Shown: piece by piece, positions 46,314 to 55,551 of the stretch
Layout of the letters: each line of letters begins with the position of its first letter
Position numbering within the stretch: position 1 is the first letter of the stretch
Assembly (NCBI RefSeq): GCF_018882465.1
Contig: NZ_JACVOK010000002.1
Coordinates: forward strand, 434,001-498,000
Direction: 5' to 3'
Source: Polynucleobacter sp. 73C-SIWE
GTDB taxonomy: Bacteria; Pseudomonadota; Gammaproteobacteria; Burkholderiales; Burkholderiaceae
Length of the DNA: 64,000 nt
Notes under the pieces: generated by a model
Database searches by the model: none
The model's input: the letters and a program-made list of their open reading frames with translations, nothing else
What the model was told of the DNA's origin: nothing
Position numbers and translations under genes: made by a program

Positions 46314-46639
46314 AGTGATTTAACCTTTCTGGAGGAATTAACAGGTAGACAAGACAAACCCCCACAACAGTTATCCAATAAGAACTTACTTAAGTCCTGG
46401 ACTAAATCTGCATTAGGGCGATAGATCAAATTACGGCTTTGACGCTCTACCGAAATTAAGTTGGCTTGATAGAGTTCTTTTAAATGAAAACTTAGGGTGG
46501 CATTTGGAATACCCAACATCTCATGAATCTGAGATGGGGTTAAACCCTTGTCACCCTTTTGGACAATTAAACGAAATACATTTAAGCGGGACTCTTGTCC
46601 AAGAGCTACAAATGCGCTTACGGCTTCTGTATTTTTCAT
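46310..46639 (-). CDS. arsR: ArsR-family arsenic-responsive repressor
   Basis: A 109-residue winged-helix repressor (LTPSQIHEMLGIPNATLSFHLKEL is the recognition region). Cys91, Cys92 and Cys97 in the C-terminal segment NCCGGLSC are likely arsenite ligands. This placement differs from the ELCVCDL site of E. coli ArsR and is known from other ArsR subtypes. It heads the arsR-arsC-aqpS operon and is divergent from arsH. Confidence 0.92.
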   Translation of the reverse strand: MKNTEAVSAFVALGQESRLNVFRLIVQKGDKGLTPSQIHEMLGIPNATLSFHLKELYQANLISVERQSRNLIYRPNADLVQDLSKFLLDNCCGGLSCLPVNSSRKVKSL

Positions 46640-46734
46640 AATTCGATGATAATGGAAAGATTGTGACAGTTTTATGAAATTGAGTTTTTATAGCTGTTTT
46701 GTGCCTTTTAACCGTTATTCATTAATATTCATAC
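46640..46734. promoter_or_regulatory. Divergent arsR/arsH promoter region with candidate operator
   Basis: A symmetric element TTC-n-AT-n-AT-n-AT-n-GAA lies at 46642-46657, immediately upstream of the arsR start. ATTCAT is repeated near the arsH start. The symmetry fits a homodimeric ArsR operator; binding is inferred. Confidence 0.5.
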
Positions 46735-47445
46735 ATGACCAACCTCCCTAATATTGTCAAAGAACTGTTTCATAAGCCGGATCTTGAGAAGCTGCGATCT
46801 CATGCCCCATTAAGTCATCCCCCTAAGATTTTGCTTTTATATGGATCGCTGAGAGAGCGATCATTCAGTCGCCTTCTAGCGGAAGAAGCTGAAAGAATAT
46901 TGAAGGCCATGGGCTGTGAAACACGGTTTTTTAATCCCCATGGATTACCTCAAGTGGATGATGCCCCTGAAACACATCCTAAAGTAGTTGAGCTAAGAGA
47001 ATTAGTTCAATGGGCAGAAGGCATGGTTTGGAGTAGTCCTGAGCGTCATGGCGCAATGACTGGCCTCATGAAATCTCAAATCGATTGGATACCACTTAGC
47101 GTTGGCGCTGTCAGACCCTCTCAAGGCAAGACTCTGGCTTTATTACAAGTGAGCGGTGGTTCGCAATCTTTCAATGCTGTTAATCAAATGCGCATTCTAG
47201 GTAGATGGATGCGGATGATCACAATTCCAAATCAATCCTCCGTACCCAAAGCATTTTTAGAGTTTGATGACAACAATCGCATGAAGCCCTCAGCGAATTA
47301 TGATCGCGTAGTTGATGTCATGGAAGAGTTAGTTAAATTCACGTTATTGACACGCTCAGTTGCCACCCATCTAACAGATCGCTATAGTGAGCGAAAAGAG
47401 TCGGCCGAGGAATTGTCTAAACGAGTGAATCAAAGATCTATTTGA
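46735..47445 (+). CDS. arsH: ArsH NADPH-dependent flavoprotein
   Basis: A 236-residue flavodoxin-fold ArsH. It has the FMN loop [17 protein letters not shown] near residue 35, the [22 protein letters not shown] motif and the [14 protein letters not shown] motif. ArsH oxidises trivalent organoarsenicals and may reduce metals or quinones. It is divergent from arsR and therefore probably under ArsR control. Confidence 0.93.
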   Translation: MTNLPNIVKELFHKPDLEKLRSHAPLSHPPKILLLYGSLRERSFSRLLAEEAERILKAMGCETRFFNPHGLPQVDDAPETHPKVVELRELVQWAEGMVWSSPERHGAMTGLMKSQIDWIPLSVGAVRPSQGKTLALLQVSGGSQSFNAVNQMRILGRWMRMITIPNQSSVPKAFLEFDDNNRMKPSANYDRVVDVMEELVKFTLLTRSVATHLTDRYSERKESAEELSKRVNQRSI

Positions 47446-48036
47446 CTAGAATACTGAGCTGTATTCAGTATAAGTAGGTCTAACTCGGCCATCTTTATGT
47501 TTGGTCACTGTGCCTATAGTGATAAACACTAGTGGCTCATCATCACCCTCCAATTTGAAGAGCTCCTTCATTTCTGCACTGTACAAGGCGTGTCCACTTG
47601 ATAGTCCAGCTCCGTATCCCATTGCATGAGCAGTCAAAATAATATTTTGGATAGCGCAACCAGCGGAGATGAGCTTTTCGTTGCGAGGGATCTTGTTATC
47701 TCCCGTACCGTATTTTGCCACTACCATCAGTAAATACGGTCCACGCAGAGCTTTACTATGTGCTTCATCAAGCTGCTCTGGAGTTGCGTCTGGATCGCGT
47801 TGCTTTAAATTATGGGAAAAAACTCTACCAAGTAATGCTCTACCCGAATCTGATACCTCATAAAAATGCCAAGGCGTTACTAATCCGTGGTCAGGCGCCG
47901 TACCTGCTGCCTCCAAGATGATTTTCTTTTGCTCCTGTGATGGTCCAGGGTCGCCCAAACGTTTTGGAGAGATATGGTGCCGCGTATGCATCAACTCTGA
48001 AACTAAGGGAACTATGTCATCCATCTCTACACCCAT
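47446..48036 (-). CDS. Nitroreductase-family flavoprotein
   Basis: A 196-residue nitroreductase with the N-terminal HTRHHISPKRLGDPGPS signature, an APDHGLVTPWHFYEV segment and a glycine-rich AMGYGAGLSSG. These are FMN enzymes reducing nitro-compounds or quinones. It is convergent with arsH (stop directly adjacent) and separated from aioA by a terminator. A role in arsenic metabolism is only suggested by context. Confidence 0.88.
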   Translation of the reverse strand: MGVEMDDIVPLVSELMHTRHHISPKRLGDPGPSQEQKKIILEAAGTAPDHGLVTPWHFYEVSDSGRALLGRVFSHNLKQRDPDATPEQLDEAHSKALRGPYLLMVVAKYGTGDNKIPRNEKLISAGCAIQNIILTAHAMGYGAGLSSGHALYSAEMKELFKLEGDDEPLVFITIGTVTKHKDGRVRPTYTEYSSVF

Positions 48037-48044
48037 TTAATAAT

Positions 48045-48070
48045 AAAAAAGGGGTGAGAAAACTCACCCC
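48045..48070 (-). terminator. Terminator of the aioBA operon
   Basis: The stem GGGGTGAG / CTCACCCC has an AAAA loop (TTTT on the minus strand). Read on the minus strand it follows the aioA stop by about 18 bases and leads into a T run. Confidence 0.9.
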
Positions 48071-48088
48071 AATCTAGGACATCATTAA

Positions 48089-50569
48089 TTAGACATTATC
48101 ATATGCTCTGCGTTTAAAGGAAACCGTACGTTTAAAGTCACTCATTGACCCAACACGCTTAATGTTGGCATAAGTACCTTTATAGTAAGGAATAACATTA
48201 CGATCAACCCACTCTGTTGTCACATCTCCCGCAATACCTTTAACGTAACCAAAGAGCATGAATGTTTGCTTAGGCTTGGCATCTTTAACGGGATAAGCCA
48301 TCGCAAAGGTAGAGCCGTAGTCATTAAATACTTCTACTACATCACCCGCACTAATGCCAAGGGCAGATGCATCACCTGGATTAATTTCTAAATAGGCCAT
48401 CGGATAACGGCCGCGCACAAAATCATTGTACTGATCGTGATATGCCGTCTGCCATACTTCATTAGCACGACCATTGTTGATCCAAAATGCATATTTTTGC
48501 TTTTGAGTCTCAACAGGTTTTGGTAAACCTGGCCATGGGGAGGGTTTGAAGTGCGCTTTACCATCCTTAGTATCAAACTTGTTATCGGCATAAATCATTG
48601 GAGTACCGATGAGTTTATCGCCTTGCACCTCTTTAATTGGGAGCTGGACGCCGTTATTGCCAGCTTTGGCTAAGAGAGCATAAGTTGCCATATAGCCAGT
48701 ATCACCACCTTGAGAATCAATCGGACCAGCACCTGGACGCCCCGCTTGACGGAAGCCATCATTAAAGGCATCTTCTTCAGTCTTCCAATCAAACCCCGAG
48801 AAGCGTTTAGCCATTACAGCGTTCCCCTCTTTCTCATATTGCGCTTTGATAGTATTAGCAACCATAGCAGCAATGAGGCAGTCGGGTTTTGCTTCGCCCG
48901 GTGCATCCATAAACTTCTGAGATAGACGAATACGACGCTCGCCATTCATTGAAGTGAGATTCATTTCGCCTGGTTGAGTAGCGGGTAACATCATATGCGC
49001 CGCTTCTTTAAGGGAAGTTGGATACAGGTTAATACTTGCTACAAATAAGCCGCCGCGTGATGTCGCATCGTAAATGACATTTACCATTTCCTCTGACGAG
49101 GCACCGCGAGCTTTAGACATCGCCTCTTTCACAATCTGAGAGCGTTTAAGTACTACCTCTCTTAATTGCTGGGCGTTGTTTGATGTTTGAAAATTATTAC
49201 AAGCCCACCAAGTCATCATGCGGCCATTGCCTTTAATAATCTCTTGGTCAATGTAAATCTTCTCGCCAGTTGGATGAGGAGGACGTGTATAGCCTTCTTG
49301 GTGTCCACCCATACGCACTACGCCAGTACCGCGGCGACCTACGTTATGAGTCGCAATCACCAAGTCTACTAATGCTGATTGGATCAGATAATTATCATTA
49401 CCCCAAATGATGCCCTTTTCATATGAGTGCATCGCACGTGGCATTACACCATTGGCTTTTGGCTTATAGCTCCACTCGGCTGCTTTCTTGAGCTTATCTA
49501 TAGATACACCAGTAATCTTGCTGCACTCTTCAAGCGACAACTTATTGGCTTTAGCAGCATCATCAAAGCCCTTTGTATGCTTGGCAATGAAGTCTTTATC
49601 AACCCATCCCTGCTCAATCACATAAGTGAATAAGCCATTAAACAAGGCAATATCCGTACCAGGTTGAATATCTAGGTGTAGCGTACGATTCTTTGCCTGC
49701 AATTCGCATAATGAAATAGTGCTATTTTTCCGAGGATCAACAAAAATAACTTTACCCTCGCCTACCGGCTCATTACCAAACAGTTTCTTTTTCTTATCTA
49801 TCGTGGAGCCCATGATATTTGGAAGCCAGTGATTTAAGAAGTAATTAGTTTGAGTCTCATAAGGATTGCCGCCAATTGACCAAACCACATCGGCCAACTG
49901 GGCATCTTCATAACTATTGTTGAGCTCTCCAATGCCCATCTCCCGAGTAGCATGACACTCGGAGTTATATGCTGGTCGATTATGAATACGTACAGATGGA
50001 GTTTGAATGGCGCTAAACATCAGCTTGCCAGAGCCCCAGGTATTTTCAAAGCCACCGCCTGCTCCACCATGGTCAAACGCAGAGTAAAAGATCGAACGTG
50101 GACCATCGTTATCAATAATCTTCTTGATAAGTCCCGCATAAACTGCCATAGCGTAATCCCAGGTGGTATCGAGCCACTGATCACCTGCATAAAACTGTGG
50201 TAGCTGTAGGCGCTCCTGTGTAATACCTTGAGGGTTGTACATATACGTTGCCATCTTGCCGCCACGCGTAGAACTCAAACCACTATTTACGACGCATGCC
50301 TTGTCAGGAACAATCATGATGTTAGAACGCTTGCCGTTCTTATCCACCACAGTATTAGTCATCGCTGGAGTCAAAGTTACAGCCATTGCTGGAAGTTGGG
50401 TACGGAAATCTAAACCCAGCGCATTTTGATTTGGGGCTCTTCCACCTTCTTTATTTGCATCCCATTTATAAACGTTATAGCCACATCCGACAATGCAGAA
50501 GTGACAAGTCATATTGGTTTTTTGAGCGTCAACTGGGGGTAATGCAATACGATCATTGAATGTTGTCAT
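48089..50569 (-). CDS. aioA: Arsenite oxidase large (molybdopterin) subunit
   Basis: An 826-residue DMSO-reductase-family subunit. Cys22-x2-Cys25-x3-Cys29 with Ser99/100 fits the [3Fe-4S] site of arsenite oxidase. His167 and Glu175 ([11 protein letters not shown]) and Arg419-x3-His423 (RMGGHQEG) reproduce the active-site pattern of AioA. It oxidises arsenite to arsenate in the periplasm using a Mo-bisMGD centre. It has no signal of its own; export relies on AioB's Tat signal. It lies 15 bp after aioB. Confidence 0.95.
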   Translation of the reverse strand: MTTFNDRIALPPVDAQKTNMTCHFCIVGCGYNVYKWDANKEGGRAPNQNALGLDFRTQLPAMAVTLTPAMTNTVVDKNGKRSNIMIVPDKACVVNSGLSSTRGGKMATYMYNPQGITQERLQLPQFYAGDQWLDTTWDYAMAVYAGLIKKIIDNDGPRSIFYSAFDHGGAGGGFENTWGSGKLMFSAIQTPSVRIHNRPAYNSECHATREMGIGELNNSYEDAQLADVVWSIGGNPYETQTNYFLNHWLPNIMGSTIDKKKKLFGNEPVGEGKVIFVDPRKNSTISLCELQAKNRTLHLDIQPGTDIALFNGLFTYVIEQGWVDKDFIAKHTKGFDDAAKANKLSLEECSKITGVSIDKLKKAAEWSYKPKANGVMPRAMHSYEKGIIWGNDNYLIQSALVDLVIATHNVGRRGTGVVRMGGHQEGYTRPPHPTGEKIYIDQEIIKGNGRMMTWWACNNFQTSNNAQQLREVVLKRSQIVKEAMSKARGASSEEMVNVIYDATSRGGLFVASINLYPTSLKEAAHMMLPATQPGEMNLTSMNGERRIRLSQKFMDAPGEAKPDCLIAAMVANTIKAQYEKEGNAVMAKRFSGFDWKTEEDAFNDGFRQAGRPGAGPIDSQGGDTGYMATYALLAKAGNNGVQLPIKEVQGDKLIGTPMIYADNKFDTKDGKAHFKPSPWPGLPKPVETQKQKYAFWINNGRANEVWQTAYHDQYNDFVRGRYPMAYLEINPGDASALGISAGDVVEVFNDYGSTFAMAYPVKDAKPKQTFMLFGYVKGIAGDVTTEWVDRNVIPYYKGTYANIKRVGSMSDFKRTVSFKRRAYDNV

Positions 50570-50584
50570 GGCGATTGTCCTGTC

Positions 50585-51103
50585 TTAAAGAATGTTAGAA
50601 GCACGGCCATAAATCAGGCCATTTACACCAACCGCTTTAAATGAATCAGTACCGGAATCATACTTAAGCTCGATTTTTGGTAGGTTCTCAGTCGCTTGAC
50701 CACAAACCATTTGCCCCAGATGTTCTGGATCAAAAACGCTAAAGTGGCATGGACATTTGAAAGTTTTCGCTTGCTGATCGTAATTAACTGGGCAGCCCAT
50801 GTGTGTACATAAGGTGCTATAGGCAACCACGTCATTATTCGGACCAACACCACCAGCAACAGGACCTTCCATCTTGATTGCCACACAAGGTGAACTAGCA
50901 TCAGGATAATTAAAAGTAACTGGGGTATTTACTTTCATACCAGCAGCTTTGCCAATAGCACGCTCTGGATAAGCCAAAACTGCACTGTTACCTGGAGCAG
51001 CATTTGCAGGATTGCTAACTAGTGAGGCTGCAGAACCAACAGCTACCGCAGAGCCAATACCAGTTACCTTTAAAAAATTACGCCGACTTTCATTTGATTC
51101 CAT
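50585..51103 (-). CDS. aioB: Arsenite oxidase small (Rieske) subunit
   Basis: A 172-residue Rieske protein. A Tat signal SRRNFLK opens the protein and a hydrophobic stretch ends near ANAAPG. The 2Fe-2S ligands are Cys99/His101 (CTH) and Cys117/His120 (CPCH). Cys104 and Cys119 can form the stabilising disulfide. It passes electrons from AioA to cytochrome c or azurin, and its Tat signal exports the complex. First gene of the operon; no regulator genes flank it. Confidence 0.94.
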   Translation of the reverse strand: MESNESRRNFLKVTGIGSAVAVGSAASLVSNPANAAPGNSAVLAYPERAIGKAAGMKVNTPVTFNYPDASSPCVAIKMEGPVAGGVGPNNDVVAYSTLCTHMGCPVNYDQQAKTFKCPCHFSVFDPEHLGQMVCGQATENLPKIELKYDSGTDSFKAVGVNGLIYGRASNIL

Positions 51104-51361
51104 CGTTCGCCCCTTCTTAGAAATTTAGAATACACACCTAAATTAGCACTAATAACTAGTTGTGTATAGAAATTATGACGAGTAGTTACCCTTAATTATT
51201 GCAGCGCAAAAATATAATCTGCATGAACTGATGAAGCAAAAGCTAATTGGCTAATATTAGCTATTCTGTGCAACTAACTAATCCTCACTTGCCTACTTTG
51301 ATCGTCCAGAAGTTATCCTATTTAAAGTCACTACAACCATCACATAACCGGACACTGCATT

Positions 51362-51377
51362 GTCGGGTCAAATCGAT
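51362..51377. repeat. Degenerate island palindrome, right end of island 2
   Basis: GTCGGGTCAAATCGAT aligns with copy 5 (GTCGGGTCAAACCGAC) with two changes in the right arm. It lies 172 bp before att copy 3, matching the spacing in island 1. Confidence 0.55.
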
Positions 51378-51533
51378 GCCAAATGGCTAGGATCAAAAGT
51401 TCGTCTGAGTCGCTGTAGTCCACCTGGATCAACTACGCCCACTCAAGGTCTTCTCAACGCTGTCAAGCTTGATCATGATCCAGTCAATAGATCACAATTG
51501 ATAAGCCTGAAACAATATTAAATAATGAGATTT

Positions 51534-51574
51534 TGGCCTGCCCAGCACGATTCGAACGTGCGACCTACGCCTTA
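51534..51574. repeat. tRNA-Arg 3'-end fragment, att copy 3
   Basis: 41 bases identical to the 3' part of tRNA-Arg; identity ends at CTTA, after which the sequence is AT-rich. Confidence 0.92.
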
Positions 51575-51678
51575 AAATAAATCGTAGCCACTTGAAAAAT
51601 CAATATAAACAATGGTTTATGTCAAAAAAATGGCTAATGGCTATCGGACAAAGGTTTTGGTGAGCCCCAAGAATTTAT

Positions 51679-53028
51679 TTAATCAAGATCCATGCAGTTT
51701 GCATAGTAAGTTACGGTTGCAGGCCAATCTGTAAAAACACCCTTAACACCAACTTGCTTGGCCAGTACATCTAAAACCTCATAAATTTGCCCATCTGATT
51801 TGATTGCAGACTTAATGGATTGATGATACCAAGATCCTCCTTCAACCAGTGGGCCATCCCGCTCTAAAGTCCAAGTAATAATATTTAACTTAGCATTGCG
51901 CGCAGCTTTCGCATACGCTGAAGGCACGATCTGATTTTTTTTATTTACTGTTAATAAAACCCAGATGGGTGGCGCTATATAGCGAACTCCCATGTCATAG
52001 AGCTCATCCATAGTGGGCCTCAAATTATTTGGTTCTGAAGGATTAAATGACGGTAAGGTGTAGCGCCCATCTAAATAAATTGCCTGCTTACCAAATTCTG
52101 GTTCATTTTTTATCCAATACGTTACATCCCTCAAATTAAAGGATTGTGGAAACACATCTGAGGGTGCGATTCCTACTTCCTTGTAGTCATTAATTAATGC
52201 TTGTGCATATTGCTCTTGTGTAAACCCCAAATAAGGCATTGGTACCAATGCCTCTTTGAGCTCAGGAGTAAATTTACCGCCATGCTTTTTAAAAAGAGCA
52301 ATAGATTCTTTGTGACTTAACAACGTCCCACCCATACTTGAGTAAAGATCGGTGCGCCACTGTGGAGTGCCCGCTAGATACGTTTTAACATTACTTGCAT
52401 TTCGATTAACTCCATCCATTTTTCCTTTTAAGGTCTTAAATTGCTCAAATGTAATATCAGTGGTTCTGCATTCACTGGTTGCCGGAATTTCGCCTTGCGC
52501 AGGAGAAAATGGTTTGTGGCAACTTTTAGCAAGAGGTGTTAATAAAATATTGGTGGTGGCATGTAAATCATTTTGTGCATGTCGACAAACAAGTTGCTTA
52601 TCTTTTGTAAACGTGACATCACATTCGAAAATCCCAGCTCCCATTATTGCAGCAGCCATATTAGACTCGGCAGTATGCTCAGGGAACTGGAGTGGCGCTC
52701 CCCGATGCGCAATTGAAAAACGTGATTGTCGTGGCGTATTTTTTGAACAACTCAATAATTTAGTTTTCAATTCACTTTCTGCCATTAAACCAATTAAATA
52801 TTGGGGGCGCACGCCGTATTGCAATTCTTGTGAATAAGCTGGTACGCTAATTGCCATGGATAGACAAATTAGTACGTTTCTGATTGCGCCTCTAGTAACG
52901 TAATTTTTATGGAGTTCAGTAAAAATAAATGGGTTTGCCACACCTTTTAAAAAGGGCCAAACAATCCTGAGGCATTGCAGCATTGGTCGCATACTGGAAG
53001 CAATCGTGTTTTGCAAAAAGTAAAGCAT
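51679..53028 (-). CDS. Glycerophosphodiester phosphodiesterase family protein
   Basis: A GDPD protein of up to 449 residues. It has AHRGAPLQFPEHT (catalytic His-Arg), FECDVTFTKD and VCRHAQNDL, which carry the metal and catalytic residues. A plausible signal sequence (NVLICLSMAISVPAYS) sits about 50 residues inside, so the ATG used may be too far upstream; no better start codon is visible. It likely hydrolyses glycerophosphodiesters in the periplasm, releasing glycerol-3-phosphate. Confidence 0.8.
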   Translation of the reverse strand: MLYFLQNTIASSMRPMLQCLRIVWPFLKGVANPFIFTELHKNYVTRGAIRNVLICLSMAISVPAYSQELQYGVRPQYLIGLMAESELKTKLLSCSKNTPRQSRFSIAHRGAPLQFPEHTAESNMAAAIMGAGIFECDVTFTKDKQLVCRHAQNDLHATTNILLTPLAKSCHKPFSPAQGEIPATSECRTTDITFEQFKTLKGKMDGVNRNASNVKTYLAGTPQWRTDLYSSMGGTLLSHKESIALFKKHGGKFTPELKEALVPMPYLGFTQEQYAQALINDYKEVGIAPSDVFPQSFNLRDVTYWIKNEPEFGKQAIYLDGRYTLPSFNPSEPNNLRPTMDELYDMGVRYIAPPIWVLLTVNKKNQIVPSAYAKAARNAKLNIITWTLERDGPLVEGGSWYHQSIKSAIKSDGQIYEVLDVLAKQVGVKGVFTDWPATVTYYANCMDLD

Positions 53029-53197
53029 ACCCCCCCCTAAGCAAGAGTTTGAACTTTAATAATTACCCTAAGATATGACAACTTAATTACAAATTGTTTG
53101 ATGTCGTTTAAAAACCATTTAAAAATTACCCCGCAATAAAAGACTCTAAATCTGTTGCTTTTATTTGTATGATTAATAAACAAATTACAAGGAAAAT

Positions 53198-54811
53198 ATG
53201 ACCCGTTACTTTATTTGGCAATTATCCGTAGTGCTCAGCATCTATTTTGGCTACTTACTTATTCTAGATAATTCCATAGCTAAAATTTGGTTTGCATTTT
53301 TTGTCTTTACAACTTTAGGTCTAGTTGGCGTAATGGACCAGATACAAAAAAAGCATGCGATTTTACGTAATTATCCAGTCATTGGGCATTTACGATTTTG
53401 GCTTGAATTTATTCGCCCTGAAGTGCGCCAGTACTTTTTGGAGTCGGATAGCGAAAAATTACCGTTTTCACGAAATCAACGCGCTTTGGTATATCAGCGC
53501 TCAAAGAATTTATCAGATCAGCGCCCTTTCGGAACAATTGAAAATGTCTATTCAAATGGACATGAGTGGCTAAGCTACTCTAATGCTCCATCGCAAATAG
53601 CAATTAATCTTAATAGCTTGCGAGTGAACATTGGAAATCAAAATTGCGCACAACCTTACTCAATTTCTATTTTTAATATTTCAGCGATGAGTTTTGGGTC
53701 TTTGTCGGCCAATGCAATTCTTGCATTAAATAAAGGTGCAAAACTAGGTGGCTTTGCTCAAGATACCGGCGAGGGATCGGTATCTAAATATCATAAAGTA
53801 CATGACGGCGATCTCATATGGGAGATCGGCTCTGGTTACTTTGGCTGTCGATTTGATGATGGGCGGTTTGACCTAGAGAAGTTCGTTCAAGTTGCCGCTG
53901 ACCCACAAATTAAAATGGTTGAGATTAAATTATCTCAGGGCGCAAAACCAGGTCACGGTGGAATTTTGCCAGCAGCCAAGATTACCGCTGAAATTGCCCA
54001 AACCCGTGGAGTGCCTATGGGGGTTGATTGTATTTCGCCTAGTCGGCATACCGCTTTTAACAATCCCGTTGAAATGCTCGAATTTATTACTACCTTAAGG
54101 GAAAAATCAAGTGGCAAGCCAGTTGGCATCAAGTTGTGCGTTGGAAAACCAGATGATTGGTTTGCTATCCTAAAGGCGATGATTGAAACAAGATTAGCTC
54201 CAGACTTTATTGTTGTTGACGGTAGCGAAGGAGGAACTGGAGCAGCTCCTGTTGAATTTATTGACCATATTGGGATGCCAATGCGGGATAGCCTGCGCTT
54301 GATTCACACTACATTGATTGCAGCAAATCTTCGAGATAGAGTGAAGATTGGCGCTGCAGGAAAAATCATTTCTGCATTTGACATTGTCAGGGTATGCTCA
54401 ATAGGTGCTGATTGGTGCAATTCTGCAAGGGGTTTTATGTTTGCTATTGGGTGTATTCAATCTAGAACTTGTAATACGGATAAGTGTCCTACCGGAGTAG
54501 CAACCCAAAATCAGTTAAGGCAAAGAGCTCTAGACCCAGAAGATAAAGGTGATCGTGTTTATCATTACCATCAAAATACGCTTCACGCACTTTCAGAAAT
54601 TCTAATGGCTGCAGGTTTGAACCATACCTCAGAGCTAAATCCAGAATTCATTATGAAGCGAGATGAAAATAGCATAGTGCAGCCATTTTCAAAGAATCTC
54701 ATGCACATGGAAGCTGGCTCACTACTAGATCAATCACCAGAAATGGCATTTAGTGGTGATCAATGTTACTTGGCAAGCGCCTGGATAAAGGCTAATCCGA
54801 GATTTTGGTAG
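53198..54811 (+). CDS. Glutamate-synthase-like FMN-binding membrane protein
   Basis: A 537-residue protein with two N-terminal membrane helices (about 1-45). A GltB-like FMN barrel follows (NISAMSFGSLSANAILALNKGAKLGG in part, KPGHGGILPAAKIT, GSEGGTGAAP) and then an Fe-S motif CIQSRTCNTDKCPTG. It corresponds to the stand-alone glutamate synthase domain family, whose physiological reaction in most bacteria is unclear. It is divergent from the GDPD gene. Confidence 0.85.
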   Translation: MTRYFIWQLSVVLSIYFGYLLILDNSIAKIWFAFFVFTTLGLVGVMDQIQKKHAILRNYPVIGHLRFWLEFIRPEVRQYFLESDSEKLPFSRNQRALVYQRSKNLSDQRPFGTIENVYSNGHEWLSYSNAPSQIAINLNSLRVNIGNQNCAQPYSISIFNISAMSFGSLSANAILALNKGAKLGGFAQDTGEGSVSKYHKVHDGDLIWEIGSGYFGCRFDDGRFDLEKFVQVAADPQIKMVEIKLSQGAKPGHGGILPAAKITAEIAQTRGVPMGVDCISPSRHTAFNNPVEMLEFITTLREKSSGKPVGIKLCVGKPDDWFAILKAMIETRLAPDFIVVDGSEGGTGAAPVEFIDHIGMPMRDSLRLIHTTLIAANLRDRVKIGAAGKIISAFDIVRVCSIGADWCNSARGFMFAIGCIQSRTCNTDKCPTGVATQNQLRQRALDPEDKGDRVYHYHQNTLHALSEILMAAGLNHTSELNPEFIMKRDENSIVQPFSKNLMHMEAGSLLDQSPEMAFSGDQCYLASAWIKANPRFW

Positions 54812-54885
54812 AAATTACAGCTTAAAATTATGCGCTGCACTGACATAGGGTATTTCTGAGTGCAATCTGCGTAGATCCCAAAAAG

Positions 54886-54926
54886 TGGCCTGCCCAGCAC
54901 GATTCGAACGTGCGACCTACGCCTTA
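54886..54926. repeat. tRNA-Arg 3'-end fragment, att copy 4
   Basis: 41 bases identical to the 3' part of tRNA-Arg, ending at CTTA exactly like copy 3. Confidence 0.92.
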
Positions 54927-55003
54927 AAACTTCACTATGCTGAGGCCCTGCCAGAACTCTCAGGGTACTTACACCGCATTTGCTCTATACCTCTGGACCG
55001 TAT

Positions 55004-55540
55004 TCAATAATCAGTGAAAGCCGTACATGACAATTGATAGTTAATTTGATCTATCCGCGTAATTTGGCATTGGCCACCAGCGGCCAGAAATTTTCCCGTT
55101 CCACCCACGATAGAAAAGGTATTTGTAACCTGCTGGTTCATAAGGCCGAGAGTTCCCGTATATGTTCCAACACCCAGAATCACAATCGAGTCCTGACCAT
55201 CGCCGAACGAATAATTAACGAAAAGTAAACGCTTATCGCCAGCGTTTAATCTTTCAGATACCCTCGTATTCGCATCAAATCAGCCAACTTGAACACCCTT
55301 TTTATCCCATAAAGTCCCGCTACCAGCGATCACATCATCCACAGATGGCCCTGGGGCGCCTGAGTCAACAACAATTCGGCTATCAAAACGCGATACAAAT
55401 GCTATTTCGTATTTAATGGGATTAAGCTGGGGAACCTTGCTTGAGCTAATGATGTAACTTGGCTGACCACTGGCATATGTTGCTGATCCACTGCTAATAA
55501 TCAAAACAGTAACAAGAGCAATTCGCATCCAAATCATCAT
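55004..55540 (-). pseudogene. Exported AOC/dirigent-like barrel protein, interrupted by in-frame TGA
   Basis: From the ATG (ATGATGATTTGG, after GGAAA), a signal peptide precedes a beta-barrel-like domain. The reading frame meets TGA at 55280-55282 after KKGVQVG. The same frame then continues for 91 codons (FDANTRVSERLNAGDKR, GVGTYTGTLGL, VGGTGKFLAAGGQC) to a second TGA. The downstream part is clearly the rest of the domain, which resembles allene-oxide-cyclase/dirigent barrels. CGA to TGA is the simplest cause. Confidence 0.72.
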
Positions 55541-55551
55541 CGTTTGATTTC

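Larger units (their letters stand above)
44917..51533. mobile_element. Genomic island 2 (arsenic resistance and arsenite oxidation)
   Basis: A 6.6 kb segment between att copies 2 and 3. It encodes ArsR, ArsC, AqpS, ArsH, a nitroreductase, AioA and AioB, with no recombinase, regulator pair or arsenite pump. The end sequences resemble those of island 1, so it could be moved in trans by an island-1-type integrase. Confidence 0.83.
51333..51574. repeat. Right-end block of island 2, homologous to 44713-44959
   Basis: About 240 bases ending in att copy 3, similar along their whole length to the right end of island 1. The rest of the 575-base gap upstream of aioB (51104-51332) shows no gene, no AioR-type -24/-12 element and no clear signal. 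Confidence 0.72.
51534..54885. mobile_element. Genomic island 3 (GDPD and glutamate-synthase-like genes)
   Basis: A 3.35 kb segment between att copies 3 and 4 with two divergent genes and no recombinase. Its ends do not carry the palindrome and resemble the other islands only weakly, so it may belong to a different element family that uses the same tRNA. Confidence 0.7.

Noticed and set aside
52352-52837. 161-codon reading frame opposite the GDPD gene
   Set aside because: Antisense shadow of a clear GDPD; composition is not protein-like and there is no ribosome site.
29219-54926. tRNA-like sequences at the four att copies
   Set aside because: They contain only the T arm and 3' half of the tRNA and cannot fold into a cloverleaf; they are att fragments, not genes.
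55280-55282. TGA as a selenocysteine codon
   Set aside because: No SECIS-like hairpin was apparent and no selenoprotein family matches; the flanking pattern fits a lost Arg codon.
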